From positions 3,410,001 through 3,474,000 of the forward strand of contig NZ_OCMY01000001.1 of the NCBI RefSeq assembly GCF_900215435.1: a stretch of 64,000 nt of DNA, given 5' to 3'. The first letter of the stretch is position 1. Each line of letters opens with the position of its first letter. The notes below the pieces were generated by a model. The model was not told the DNA's origin. It made no database searches and saw only the letters and a program-made list of their open reading frames with translations. The translations under genes were made by a program, and so were the position numbers. This DNA is from Candidatus Pantoea floridensis (GTDB lineage Bacteria > Pseudomonadota > Gammaproteobacteria > Enterobacterales > Enterobacteriaceae). Positions 51,104-60,089 of this stretch are shown one piece after another.

Positions 51104-52327
51104 ATGAAGCTGACCTTTTTCACCATGCGTTTTCCTGTTGCCTCTGAGACGTTTGTGCTCAATCAGGTGACGCATTTCATCGACGCAGGCTACGACGTGG
51201 AGATTATCTCCGTGTTTCCAGGCGATATGATCAATCGCCACGCCGCGTTCGATGACTACAATTTGGCAGCGAAAACCCACTATTTACTGCCGGAAGAGAA
51301 GGTATCCAACCTTGATAAGCTGACGCAGCGTATCGGTTTGATACTGCCGAAAATCACCAAGGGCGCGTTACTTAAGTCGCTAAACGTGCGCCGCTATGGC
51401 GCACAGGCCAGCAAATTACTGCTGCCGGCGATTGTCGCCAACACTAAGCAGCCTTACACCGCCGATGTTTTCCTGGTGCACTTTGGTTATGCCGGCGCGC
51501 TGGCTAATAAGCTGCGCGAACTCGGCGTGCTGAAAGGTAAACAGGCGACAGTGTTCCACGGCGCGGACATTTCACGTCGTCATATTCTTGAGGAGCATAA
51601 GCTCGACTACATCAACCTGTTCAAACAGAGCGAACTGATGCTGCCCATCAGCCACCTGTGGGAAAACAAGCTGATTGAGATGGGCTGCCCGCGGGAAAAA
51701 GTGCGCGTGACGCGTATGGGCATCGAGCCGGAGAAGTTTAACTTCCGACCGCGCGACGCGTTCCATCAACCGCTGCGTATCGTTTCGGTGGCGCGTCTGA
51801 CCGAGAAAAAAGGGTTGGATGTGGCGGTGAAAGCCAGTGAAATTCTGCGCAATAACGGCGGCCAGTTCCAGTTCACCATCATCGGTAACGGCGAGCAGGA
51901 TGGCATGATGCGCGAGCATATTGCGCGCGCCGGACTGCAGGAGTTCGTCACCATGCCGGGCTTTAAACCGCAGGATGAGATTCGTCAGGCGTTGAACGAA
52001 GCAGACATCTTCCTGCTGCCGTCCAAAACCGCGGCGGATGGCGATATGGAAGGGATCCCGGTGGCACTGATGGAAGCGATGGCGGTTGGCTTGCCGGTGG
52101 TGTCCACCTATCACAGCGGCATTCCCGAGCTGATTGAGAATGACGTGAGCGGCTGGCTGGTAGCGGAAAACGATCCGGACGAGCTGGCGGCGACGCTGCT
52201 GCGTTTGTCACGCGGCGATGTGGATGTGGCACCGGTGGTCGCGGCGGCGCGACAGAAAGTGGAAACTGAGTTCAATCAGCACATCGCTTACGGTGAGCTG
52301 GCGAAAATTCTGGAGCGCATGGTGTGA
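51104..52327 (+). CDS. amsK: family 4 glycosyltransferase AmsK (WcaL-like)
   Basis: AmsK is a GT-B transferase that probably completes the side chain of the repeat. SETFVLNQVTHFIDAGYDVEI at the N-terminus is typical of the AmsK/WcaL group. GADISRRH near residue 150, VARLTEKKGLDVAVKASEI near 228 and the C-terminal EGIPVALMEAMAVGLPVVST (EX7E) near 317 form the donor site. With the start at 51104 it has 407 residues, near the E. amylovora protein; a longer reading would run back into amsJ. It overlaps amsL by four bases. Confidence 0.9.
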   Translation: MKLTFFTMRFPVASETFVLNQVTHFIDAGYDVEIISVFPGDMINRHAAFDDYNLAAKTHYLLPEEKVSNLDKLTQRIGLILPKITKGALLKSLNVRRYGAQASKLLLPAIVANTKQPYTADVFLVHFGYAGALANKLRELGVLKGKQATVFHGADISRRHILEEHKLDYINLFKQSELMLPISHLWENKLIEMGCPREKVRVTRMGIEPEKFNFRPRDAFHQPLRIVSVARLTEKKGLDVAVKASEILRNNGGQFQFTIIGNGEQDGMMREHIARAGLQEFVTMPGFKPQDEIRQALNEADIFLLPSKTAADGDMEGIPVALMEAMAVGLPVVSTYHSGIPELIENDVSGWLVAENDPDELAATLLRLSRGDVDVAPVVAAARQKVETEFNQHIAYGELAKILERMV

Positions 52328-53664
52328 GCGGATTAAAAAAACAGGCCGTTTGGCTGTTTGGTAGTACCTGTTTTGCCGCATTGCTTCAGGTGTTACAGCT
52401 CGCCGTACTGGCGCGCAAACTGGAAACCCACGAGCTGGGGTTACTGGCGATCATCAATGCGATTCTGGCGGTAGCGACCGTGCTGCAGGATATGGGCATG
52501 AGCAGCTACATCGTGCACCGTCAGGATATCAATCGCCGTGAACAGAGCACTATTTACTGGGTGAACGTCTCGCTCAGTTTTTGTACTGGCCTGATTATGC
52601 TGGCGATTGCCTATCCGGTGGCGTGGTTCTATCACCTGCCGGAACTGGTGGGGCTGATTATGCTCACCAGCCTCAACTTCCTGGTGCTGGGACATTTGTC
52701 GCAGTATCAGGCGCACTATGTGAAAACCAAACGCATGGTAACGCTGGCGAAGATTGAGATGGCCACCAAGCTGTTTGCGTTCCTGTGCACCGTAGCGATG
52801 CTGTATTTCACCTCTCTGACGGTCGCCGCAGCGATTCTTGGTCTCTTTATCAATGCCTTTACGCGCATTCTTTGCATGATCTACTTCGGCGAGAAATCGT
52901 GGCGTCCCACCTGGGAATTCGACGGCAAAACCTTTGTTAGCGCCGTGCGTTACGGCATCTATCAGCTTGGTTCGCAGACCATTAACCAGCTGCGTACTCA
53001 GGCGGATGCGTTGATCGTCGGTAAAGTGATGGGTGCGGAGATGCTGGGGATTTACTCGCTGGCAAAAGAGCTGATTCTGCAGCCGCTGAAGTTGGTTTCG
53101 CCGGTGATTAACCGTCTGGCTCTGCCGCGCTTTGCGGAGAAGCAGCAGGATCCCGAGCAGCTGAAAAAGCTGTTCCTGAAAGGCACCTTCGTCATCATGC
53201 TGTTCAGCAGCGCGATGTATCTGGCGATTGGTATCCTTTCACCGGTGATTGTGCGCGTGCTGTACGGCGCTTCGCACGAGCAGGTTTACCATCTGATTCC
53301 GCTGATGCTGCTGTTTGGCATGCTGCGTCCGATGGGCGGCTTAACCGGCGCGATTTCGCAGGCGAACGGGCGCACCAACGTTGAGTTTTACTGGAACATT
53401 GTAGCGAGCCTGGTGGTGGTAGCCGTTCTTGCGACGACCTATATCTGGCCGAATGTGCTGTACGTGGCGCTGACGCTGTCGATTTCGCAGGTGCTGATCT
53501 CTGCCTTCGCGCATCCGTTCTTCATCAAGCCGGTGATTGGCATTCGCTTTTTGCCTTATGCGCGCCAGTGGGTATCGGTATCGGTGGTGTTCGTTGGCCT
53601 GATGATGCTGGTGAACCACTTCAATCTGTTTATTATGCCAGAGTGGTTTGAAGGCATGTTGTAG
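52324..53664 (+). CDS. amsL: Wzx-type repeat-unit flippase AmsL
   Basis: AmsL belongs to the PST/MOP flippase family and moves the lipid-linked repeat across the inner membrane. The 446 residues form about twelve to fourteen hydrophobic segments, with the RKLETHELGLLAIINAIL motif after helix 1. It begins with GTG overlapping the amsK stop (GTGA). It is the only polytopic protein of the locus besides AmsG, so it is the flippase, and no second polytopic candidate remains for a Wzy polymerase. Confidence 0.9.
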   Translation: MSGLKKQAVWLFGSTCFAALLQVLQLAVLARKLETHELGLLAIINAILAVATVLQDMGMSSYIVHRQDINRREQSTIYWVNVSLSFCTGLIMLAIAYPVAWFYHLPELVGLIMLTSLNFLVLGHLSQYQAHYVKTKRMVTLAKIEMATKLFAFLCTVAMLYFTSLTVAAAILGLFINAFTRILCMIYFGEKSWRPTWEFDGKTFVSAVRYGIYQLGSQTINQLRTQADALIVGKVMGAEMLGIYSLAKELILQPLKLVSPVINRLALPRFAEKQQDPEQLKKLFLKGTFVIMLFSSAMYLAIGILSPVIVRVLYGASHEQVYHLIPLMLLFGMLRPMGGLTGAISQANGRTNVEFYWNIVASLVVVAVLATTYIWPNVLYVALTLSISQVLISAFAHPFFIKPVIGIRFLPYARQWVSVSVVFVGLMMLVNHFNLFIMPEWFEGML

Positions 53665-53990
53665 TCATTAACTTCAAACACGCGCGATGAATCGCGCCGC
53701 TACAGCTGACGCAACATTTTCACGGTCCGTAGCGGCGCCATTTATGGCGCGATGTTGGCACACCTTTCTATCCATCTCTGGTCTCATCATCACAAATCCT
53801 TTCACGTTTTTTCAGCGGTTTAGGGCATCCGTTTTCCATTGGGACTTCGGCGTTTTTACCGGCCAAAATGGCGATTTCTGATGTCGTGACAGAGAGTTAG
53901 TGTCGGATTTTCAGATTAAGATTATACTTGCTCGACCGGCCGATCCTGCATAATCGACCTCACGCATTCACTTCATGAAATGGAATAAAT
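53665..53990. other. intergenic region between amsL and galF
   Basis: The left part is a REP pair (53681-53752). The right part is AT-rich and should hold the galF promoter; TATACT at 53923-53928 is a good -10, but no convincing -35 precedes it. A homopyrimidine-rich stretch lies between. No gene is seen. Confidence 0.5.
53681..53752. repeat. paired REP-like palindrome (REPIN), copy 8
   Basis: The left arm CGCGCGATGAATCGCGCCG is followed by CTAC (53700-53703). The right arm is GTAG (53729-53732) then CGGCGCCATTTATGGCGCGA. The stem family differs from the GGTCGCC type but the heads are the same. Confidence 0.75.
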
Positions 53991-54884
53991 ATGACCAAGC
54001 TTAAAGCAGTAATCCCCGTTGCAGGTCTCGGTATGCATATGCTTCCGGCGACGAAAGCCATTCCGAAAGAGATGCTGCCAATCGTCGACAAACCAATGAT
54101 TCAATACATTGTTGACGAATGCGTCGCGGCTGGCATCAAGGAGATTGTGCTGGTCACGCATGCTTCCAAAAATGCAGTGGAAAACCACTTCGATACCACC
54201 TACGAGCTGGAAGCGCTGCTTGAAGCACGCGTTAAGCGCCAGTTGCTGAGCGAAGTGCAGTCAATCTGCCCGCCAGGCGTGACCATTATGAACGTGCGTC
54301 AGGCTAACCCGCTGGGTCTGGGCCACTCCGTATTGTGCGCGCGTCCGATGATTGGCGATAACCCGTTTGTGGTTGTGCTGCCAGACGTGCTGCTGGATGA
54401 TTCCACCGCTGACCACCTGCGTTACAACCTCGCTTCTATGGTTGCGCGTTTCGAAGATACTGGCCACAGCCAGGTACTGGCAAAACACATGCCGGGCGAA
54501 GATCTGACCGAATACGGCGTGCTGACCACCGAAGAGCCGATTGATAACCCAGGCGATATCAGCACCATCACCAGCTTTATTGAGAAGCCAGAAGCGGGCT
54601 CAACCGATTCCGATCTGACCGCGGTTGGCCGCTACGTGCTTTCTGCGGATATCTGGGAAGAGCTTGAGCGTACTGAGCCAGGCGCATGGGGCCGCATTCA
54701 GCTGACCGATGCTATCGCCTCCCTCAGCAAGAAGAAGCCTGTGGACGTGCAACTGCTAACCGGTACCAGCTACGACTGCGGCCGTAAACTGGGTTACATG
54801 CAGGCATTCGTCTCTTACGGCTTGCGTAACAACGCACAGGGTCGTGATTTCCGCGAATCCATCCAGAAAATCCTGGCGAAATAA
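53991..54884 (+). CDS. galF: UTP-glucose-1-phosphate uridylyltransferase-like subunit GalF
   Basis: GalF is the near-inactive paralogue of GalU that is thought to modulate UDP-glucose formation. Its nucleotide-binding loop reads [18 protein letters not shown]; the MH in place of GalU's TR is the GalF signature. The 297 residues are identical in length to E. coli GalF. It links the exopolysaccharide and O-antigen clusters, the standard enterobacterial landmark, and is followed by galE after 49 bases. Confidence 0.95.
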   Translation: MTKLKAVIPVAGLGMHMLPATKAIPKEMLPIVDKPMIQYIVDECVAAGIKEIVLVTHASKNAVENHFDTTYELEALLEARVKRQLLSEVQSICPPGVTIMNVRQANPLGLGHSVLCARPMIGDNPFVVVLPDVLLDDSTADHLRYNLASMVARFEDTGHSQVLAKHMPGEDLTEYGVLTTEEPIDNPGDISTITSFIEKPEAGSTDSDLTAVGRYVLSADIWEELERTEPGAWGRIQLTDAIASLSKKKPVDVQLLTGTSYDCGRKLGYMQAFVSYGLRNNAQGRDFRESIQKILAK

Positions 54885-54899
54885 GCTTTCTCATTCTCT

Positions 54900-54920
54900 A
54901 CCGCGCCCATCGCGCGGTTT
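54900..54920 (+). terminator. hairpin between galF and galE, possible attenuator
   Basis: ACCGCGC pairs with GCGCGGT around CCATC and is followed by only three Ts before the galE ribosome site. It may lower read-through or stabilise the galF message. Confidence 0.35.
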
Positions 54921-54933
54921 TAAAGGAGTACAC

Positions 54934-55947
54934 ATGGCTATTTTGGTAACGGGCGGGGCAGGCTATATCGGCTCCCATACGGTGCTGGCGCTGTTAGAGC
55001 GCGGCGACGACGTGGTGGTGCTGGATAATCTTTGCAATGCCTCACGCGAAGCTATCAACCGCGTAGAGAAGCTCTCCGGTAAAAAAGCCGTCTTCGTTGA
55101 AGGCGACATCCGCGATCGCGCCTGCCTGCGTGACCTGTTTGCCACCAACGATATCAGCGCCGTGATTCACTTCGCCGCGCTGAAAGCCGTTGGCGAATCC
55201 ACGCGCATGCCGCTGGAATACTATGAGAACAACGTCGCCGGTACCGTGGTGCTGCTGGAAGAGATGCGCGCTGCTGGCGTGTGGAGCTTCATCTTCAGCT
55301 CATCCGCTACCGTTTATGGTGCAGATGCGCCGGTGCCGTATGTGGAAACCACACCAATCGGCGGTACCACTAGCCCTTACGGCACCTCTAAGCTGATGGT
55401 TGAATTAGTGATGCGCGATTTCGCGAAAGCCGACCCGAATTTCAAAGCCATCGCGCTGCGCTACTTCAACCCGGTTGGCGCACATGAATCTGGCGAAATC
55501 GGTGAAGACCCAACCGGCATTCCTAACAACCTGCTGCCGTATATCGCACAGGTCGCGATTGGACGTTTGGATAAGCTGGGCGTATTCGGTAACGATTACG
55601 ACACCCCAGACGGCACCGCACAGCGTGACTACATCCACGTTGTTGATTTGGCGGAAGGGCACCTGAAGGCGCTGGACCATCTGACGAAGGTTAAAGGCTA
55701 CAAAGCTTACAACCTCGGCGGCGGCGTGGGCTTCTCCGTGCTGGAGATGATCAAGGCGTTTGAGAAGGCGTCTGGTAAGCCGATTCCGTACGAGTTCAAG
55801 CCACGCCGTGATGGTGATTTGCCGGCGTTCTGGGCGGATGCAAGTCTCGCCAATACAGAGCTGGACTGGCGCGTGACGCGCGGGATTGATGCCATGATGC
55901 GCGATACGTGGAACTGGCAGTCGAAGAATCCGAATGGATTTAAGTAA
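54934..55947 (+). CDS. galE: UDP-glucose 4-epimerase
   Basis: GalE interconverts UDP-glucose and UDP-galactose, supplying galactose for the galactose-rich exopolysaccharide. The NAD motif VTGGAGYIGSHT is at residues 5-16, the catalytic Ser in SSSATVYG near 123 and the YGTSK (YxxxK) pair near 149. The start at 54934 follows AAAGGAG and gives 337 residues, the family length; a longer reading runs into galF. Erwinia and Pantoea also carry galE next to galF. Confidence 0.95.
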   Translation: MAILVTGGAGYIGSHTVLALLERGDDVVVLDNLCNASREAINRVEKLSGKKAVFVEGDIRDRACLRDLFATNDISAVIHFAALKAVGESTRMPLEYYENNVAGTVVLLEEMRAAGVWSFIFSSSATVYGADAPVPYVETTPIGGTTSPYGTSKLMVELVMRDFAKADPNFKAIALRYFNPVGAHESGEIGEDPTGIPNNLLPYIAQVAIGRLDKLGVFGNDYDTPDGTAQRDYIHVVDLAEGHLKALDHLTKVKGYKAYNLGGGVGFSVLEMIKAFEKASGKPIPYEFKPRRDGDLPAFWADASLANTELDWRVTRGIDAMMRDTWNWQSKNPNGFK

Positions 55948-55968
55948 AGCTGAATGTATAATTAGAAG

Positions 55969-55991
55969 CCCGGCAAATGCCGGGTTTTTTT
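55969..55991 (+). terminator. Rho-independent terminator after galE
   Basis: CCCGGCA pairs with TGCCGGG around AA, followed by seven Ts. It closes the galF-galE unit before the O-antigen cluster. Confidence 0.92.
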
Positions 55992-56484
55992 ACGTCTGAA
56001 TAATTCATCCTGCATCTAAATTGATTGAAATTTATTCGCCAAAATCATTTTGATAGCAGGAAAACTCCTAAACGCAAATCGGTATAAAATATCCAGCAGC
56101 GCTATCCATCTTGCTGTTTTAGCATGAAAATTATCGAGGCTTTAATTGTCTGAAAAATAGACTATATTCTTTTGAATCATTTGGTTGGGTTCAGCTCATC
56201 CGATAAGCCACTGTGAAGATTCCAGGCTAATCCATGAGACAATAACCATGTTAATTCGGCAGCACAAAATGTATTATTTGCGGTGGTCTCAGACTGAGTC
56301 AGTTTTTGCAGAATAATTGAGCGCTTAACAGTCTGAGATAAAAAGCACAGGATTGACTTGTTACACAGCAAAGTGGTTGCTGCAAGCCAAGGGCGGTAGC
56401 GTGGCTGTTTTTTATTTTTGATGAAAAAATAACCCGCTGATAAATGATATAGCAGTCTAAAAGAGACACATTAGAGGTTGTGGA
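55992..56484 (+). promoter_or_regulatory. O-antigen leader region with a long hairpin
   Basis: This 493-base AT-rich region should hold the O-antigen promoter, which I could not place. A perfect 10-base inverted repeat TCTCAGACTG (56287-56296) / CAGTCTGAGA (56329-56338) encloses 32 bases and ends 27 bases before the JUMPstart. A short reading frame on the minus strand (56177-56371) crosses this structure and is not convincing. Confidence 0.6.
56365..56407 (+). promoter_or_regulatory. JUMPstart with ops element, O-antigen operon
   Basis: The core GGCGGTAGCGTG at 56392-56403 is identical to that of the exopolysaccharide leader, with a CAGCAAAGTGGTTGCTGCAA flank. It lies 82 bases before manC. 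RfaH should therefore control both glycan operons. Confidence 0.88.
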
Positions 56485-57906
56485 ATGTTACTTCCCGTAA
56501 TCATGGCCGGAGGAACCGGCAGTCGTTTGTGGCCCCTTTCACGCGAACTCTATCCCAAGCAGTTCATCAGCTTGCATGGACAGCACTCAATGCTGCAGGA
56601 AACGGTAAATCGCCTTAACGGCGTGGAAGCCCGTGCTCCGCTGGTGATTTGTAATGAAGAGCACCGTTTTCTGGTTGCAGAGCAGCTGCGTCAAATCAAC
56701 AAACTTTCACACAACATTATTCTCGAACCGGTCGGCCGTAATACCGCTCCGGCGATAGCTCTCGCGGCCATTAATGCGATTGAACAGGGTGATGATCCTG
56801 TGCTGCTGGTTCTGGCTGCTGATCATGTGATCGAAAACTGCGAGGCATTTCATCAAGCTATTTCAACGGCTACTAAATATGCCAAACAGGGGCATTTAGT
56901 TACCTTTGGCATTGTGCCGACAGGCCCCGAAACCGGTTACGGTTATATTCATCGTGGTGCACAGATTGCCGGTTCCGAAGATGCGCCATTTGGCGTGCAG
57001 CGCTTTGTTGAGAAACCAAATCTTAAAACCGCAGAAGATTATTTAGCGTCCGGTGAATATTACTGGAACAGCGGTATGTTTATGTTCCGTGCCAAGCGCT
57101 ATCTGCAAGAGCTTGAGAAGTTCCGTCCCGATATTCTGGAAGCCTGCCATCGAGCAATGGCTAATGTTAATGAAGGCAGCGACTTCATCAGCATTGATAA
57201 AGAAGACTTCACCGCCTGTCCAGATGAATCGATTGATTATGCCGTGATGGAAAAAACTGATGCTGCGGTGGTTGTGCCACTTGATGCTGGGTGGAGCGAT
57301 GTCGGCTCATGGTCAGCGCTGTGGGAAGTAAACGACAAAGATGCTGCAGGCAACTCGCTCAAAGGTGACACTTTCCTGCATAACACCAAAAATTGTTACA
57401 TCAATAGCGAAGATCAATTAGTCGCTGCTATTGGCGTGGAAGATTTGGTCATCGTTAATACCAAAGACGCAGTGCTGGTTGCGCGTAAGGATCAGGTACA
57501 AGACGTTAAACGCGTGGTCGAATTCCTGAAGCGTGAATGTCGTAGCGAATATCGCCGCCACCGCGAAACGTATTGGCCTTGGGGACGCTGCGATTTAATC
57601 GTAAATACCGGTCGATTTAACGTAAACCGTATTACGGTGAAACCAGGTGAAGCATTTGATCTGCAGATGCATTACCACCGAACTGAGCACTGGGTCATTC
57701 TTTCCGGAACGGCCAAAGTTACTATTCAGGATAAAACCTTGCTGCTGACGGAAAACCAATCGACCTTCATCCCGATTGGCCACCAGCATACGTTAGAGAA
57801 TCCGGGCAAAATTCCATTAGAACTCCTCGAAATCCAGTCTGGTTCTTACCTTGGTGATGATGATCTTATCTTGATTAAAGAACAGTTTGCTCGCAAAGAA
57901 GGATAA
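56485..57906 (+). CDS. manC: mannose-1-phosphate guanylyltransferase / mannose-6-phosphate isomerase
   Basis: ManC makes GDP-mannose from mannose-1-phosphate and GTP. The N-terminal pyrophosphorylase domain starts with [21 protein letters not shown], and the FVEKPN motif is near residue 175. The C-terminal type II phosphomannose isomerase cupin domain (about 350-473) has [16 protein letters not shown]. The 473 residues fit the bifunctional class. It is the first gene of the O-antigen operon; AGAGG precedes the start. Confidence 0.94.
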   Translation: MLLPVIMAGGTGSRLWPLSRELYPKQFISLHGQHSMLQETVNRLNGVEARAPLVICNEEHRFLVAEQLRQINKLSHNIILEPVGRNTAPAIALAAINAIEQGDDPVLLVLAADHVIENCEAFHQAISTATKYAKQGHLVTFGIVPTGPETGYGYIHRGAQIAGSEDAPFGVQRFVEKPNLKTAEDYLASGEYYWNSGMFMFRAKRYLQELEKFRPDILEACHRAMANVNEGSDFISIDKEDFTACPDESIDYAVMEKTDAAVVVPLDAGWSDVGSWSALWEVNDKDAAGNSLKGDTFLHNTKNCYINSEDQLVAAIGVEDLVIVNTKDAVLVARKDQVQDVKRVVEFLKRECRSEYRRHRETYWPWGRCDLIVNTGRFNVNRITVKPGEAFDLQMHYHRTEHWVILSGTAKVTIQDKTLLLTENQSTFIPIGHQHTLENPGKIPLELLEIQSGSYLGDDDLILIKEQFARKEG

Positions 57907-57915
57907 TAAGAAAAA

Positions 57916-59295
57916 ATGGAATCACTGACTTGTTTCAAAGCGTATGACATTCGCGGTGAGCTCGGTAAAGAGCTCAATGAAGATATCGCTTATCGGATTG
58001 GCCGCGCTTACGGCGAATTTATCAAACCCAAAACCATTGTGGTTGGAGGCGATGTCCGCCTGACAAGCGAACCGCTTAAAATGGCGCTGGCAAATGGCTT
58101 AATGGATGCCGGCACCGATGTGCTGGATATTGGTATGAGTGGCACAGAAGAGATCTACTTTGCCACTTTCCATCTGGGAATTGATGGTGGCATTGAAGTA
58201 ACGGCCAGCCATAATCCTATGAATTACAACGGAATGAAATTAGTTCGTGAAGGTGCACGCCCTATAAGCGGTGACACTGGTTTGCGTGATGTTCAGCGCC
58301 TCGCGGAAGCTAATCAATTTGCAGAAATTGATCCTGCCAAGCGTGGTAGTTATAAGCAGATTTCCGTTCTGGATGCCTATGTTGATCATTTGATGGGTTA
58401 CATTGATTTGGCTAATTTTAAAAAGCCAATGAAGCTGGTGATTAACTCAGGTAACGGTGCCGCTGGTCATGTGATTGACGAGATTGAAAAGCGCTTCCAG
58501 CAGGCTAATGCTCCGGTTAGTTTCTTCAAGGTTCATCATCAGGCAGATGGTCACTTCCCGAACGGTATTCCTAATCCTCTGTTACCTGAATGTCGCAAAG
58601 ATACGTCTGATGCAGTGCGTGAGCATACAGCAGATATGGGTATTGCCTTCGATGGTGATTTTGATCGCTGCTTCCTGTTTGATGAAAATGCGGAATTTAT
58701 TGAAGGCTATTACATCGTAGGCTTACTTGCTGAAGCATTCCTCAAGAAAGAGCAGGGCGCAAAAATTATTCACGATCCGCGTTTGACCTGGAACACTATT
58801 GATGTCGTGACTAAAGCCGGCGGGATTCCTGTTATGTCTAAGACAGGCCATGCGTTTATTAAGGAACGTATGCGTGAAGAAGATGCGATTTATGGCGGTG
58901 AAATGAGCGCGCACCATTATTTCCGTGACTTTGCCTATTGTGATAGCGGCATGATTCCGTGGTTGCTGGTGGCTGAATTGTTGGCTGTTAAAGGACAGAC
59001 ATTATCTCAGCAAGTTGAGGAAAGAATGAAGGCGTTTCCTTGTAGTGGTGAGATTAACTACAAAGTGAGTGACTCTAATAGTGTGCTTTCTGAATTAAAA
59101 AATGAAATAGGAAACAGTGCCATTAAGTCGGATGATATAGATGGCTTAAGTTTCGAATTCGATAACTGGAGACTCAATGTTAGAGCATCTAATACTGAAC
59201 CTCTATTGAGATTGAATATTGAATCAAAGTCAGATTTAGAATTGGTTAGTGATAAATTAAAAACCATTTCATATTTAATTGAGGCTTGTGAATGA
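57916..59295 (+). CDS. manB: phosphomannomutase
   Basis: ManB converts mannose-6-phosphate to mannose-1-phosphate for ManC. The phosphoserine loop [14 protein letters not shown] is near residue 97, the metal loop AFDGDFDRC near 243 and the sugar-binding [10 protein letters not shown] near 327. The 459 residues are normal. From about 59030, codon use turns clearly AT-rich (many AGT, ATA, TTA and AAA codons), matching the genes downstream rather than the first two thirds of manB. The gene looks mosaic. The wzm start overlaps its stop (ATGA). Confidence 0.94.
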   Translation: MESLTCFKAYDIRGELGKELNEDIAYRIGRAYGEFIKPKTIVVGGDVRLTSEPLKMALANGLMDAGTDVLDIGMSGTEEIYFATFHLGIDGGIEVTASHNPMNYNGMKLVREGARPISGDTGLRDVQRLAEANQFAEIDPAKRGSYKQISVLDAYVDHLMGYIDLANFKKPMKLVINSGNGAAGHVIDEIEKRFQQANAPVSFFKVHHQADGHFPNGIPNPLLPECRKDTSDAVREHTADMGIAFDGDFDRCFLFDENAEFIEGYYIVGLLAEAFLKKEQGAKIIHDPRLTWNTIDVVTKAGGIPVMSKTGHAFIKERMREEDAIYGGEMSAHHYFRDFAYCDSGMIPWLLVAELLAVKGQTLSQQVEERMKAFPCSGEINYKVSDSNSVLSELKNEIGNSAIKSDDIDGLSFEFDNWRLNVRASNTEPLLRLNIESKSDLELVSDKLKTISYLIEACE

Positions 59296-60089
59296 TTTCC
59301 TCCCTGTTTAAGTCATTGTGGAGTTATCGTGGATTTGTGTTAGGCAACGTCAAGCGAGAGTTCCAGTCTAAATATCAAAATTCACTCCTCGGTGCAGTAT
59401 GGAATGTATTGAACCCACTATCAATGATAGTGGTTTATACTGTTATTTTTTCTCAGGTGATGCATTCAAGAATGCCCGGCGTTTCAAATAGTTTTGGATA
59501 CAGCATCTATCTATGTTCTGGGATTTTAACTTGGGGTCTTTTCGCTGAAGTAGTGGGGCGCGGCCAAAATGTCTTTTTAGAATATGCTAATCTCCTCAAA
59601 AAAGTTAGTTTTCCTCGATTATGTCTCCCAGTAACGATTATATGTAATGCACTGCTAAATTTTTCAATCGTATTTGGCTTGTTTACAATATTTCTCATAT
59701 TCTCAGGTAATTTCCCTGGGTTTAGCTACTTTGCTTTAGTACCTGTGCTTGCTGTAATGATGGTATTTGCCATAGGATTAGGGATCACTTTGGGTGTACT
59801 TAATGTGTTTTTTCGTGATGTTGGGCAATTTTTTGGAATAGTATTACAGTTCTGGTTTTGGCTAACCCCGATTATCTATCCCGCACAAATTTTGCCAGCT
59901 AAAGTTCAACACTATTTATCGTTTAATCCAATGTTTGGAGTAATTACTGCAGCTCAAAATATCCTTGTTAAGGGAATTATCCCTCAATATTATCAACTTT
60001 TACCTGCTTTTATTATTGGATTGCTCTTGTGTGTTATCGGGTTGAAGTTGTTCCGAAAGCATTCTGGTGAGATGGTGGATGAATTATAA
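59292..60089 (+). CDS. wzm: ABC transporter permease Wzm for O antigen
   Basis: Wzm is the membrane half of the exporter that moves a finished undecaprenyl-linked O chain across the inner membrane. The 265 residues hold about six membrane helices and the ABC-2 type opening [23 protein letters not shown], plus the [22 protein letters not shown] segment near residue 185. It overlaps manB by four bases and wzt by one. An ABC exporter implies full-length chain synthesis in the cytoplasm without Wzx and Wzy. Confidence 0.92.
   Translation: MISSLFKSLWSYRGFVLGNVKREFQSKYQNSLLGAVWNVLNPLSMIVVYTVIFSQVMHSRMPGVSNSFGYSIYLCSGILTWGLFAEVVGRGQNVFLEYANLLKKVSFPRLCLPVTIICNALLNFSIVFGLFTIFLIFSGNFPGFSYFALVPVLAVMMVFAIGLGITLGVLNVFFRDVGQFFGIVLQFWFWLTPIIYPAQILPAKVQHYLSFNPMFGVITAAQNILVKGIIPQYYQLLPAFIIGLLLCVIGLKLFRKHSGEMVDEL

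Noticed and set aside
53917..53930. TAAGATTATACTTG upstream of galF as an RcsAB box
   Set aside because: It resembles the box (10 of 14) but overlaps the best -10 (TATACT), where an activator would not fit.
56177..56371. 64-residue minus-strand frame in the O-antigen leader
   Set aside because: It crosses the 10-base inverted repeat and the JUMPstart edge and has no family features.
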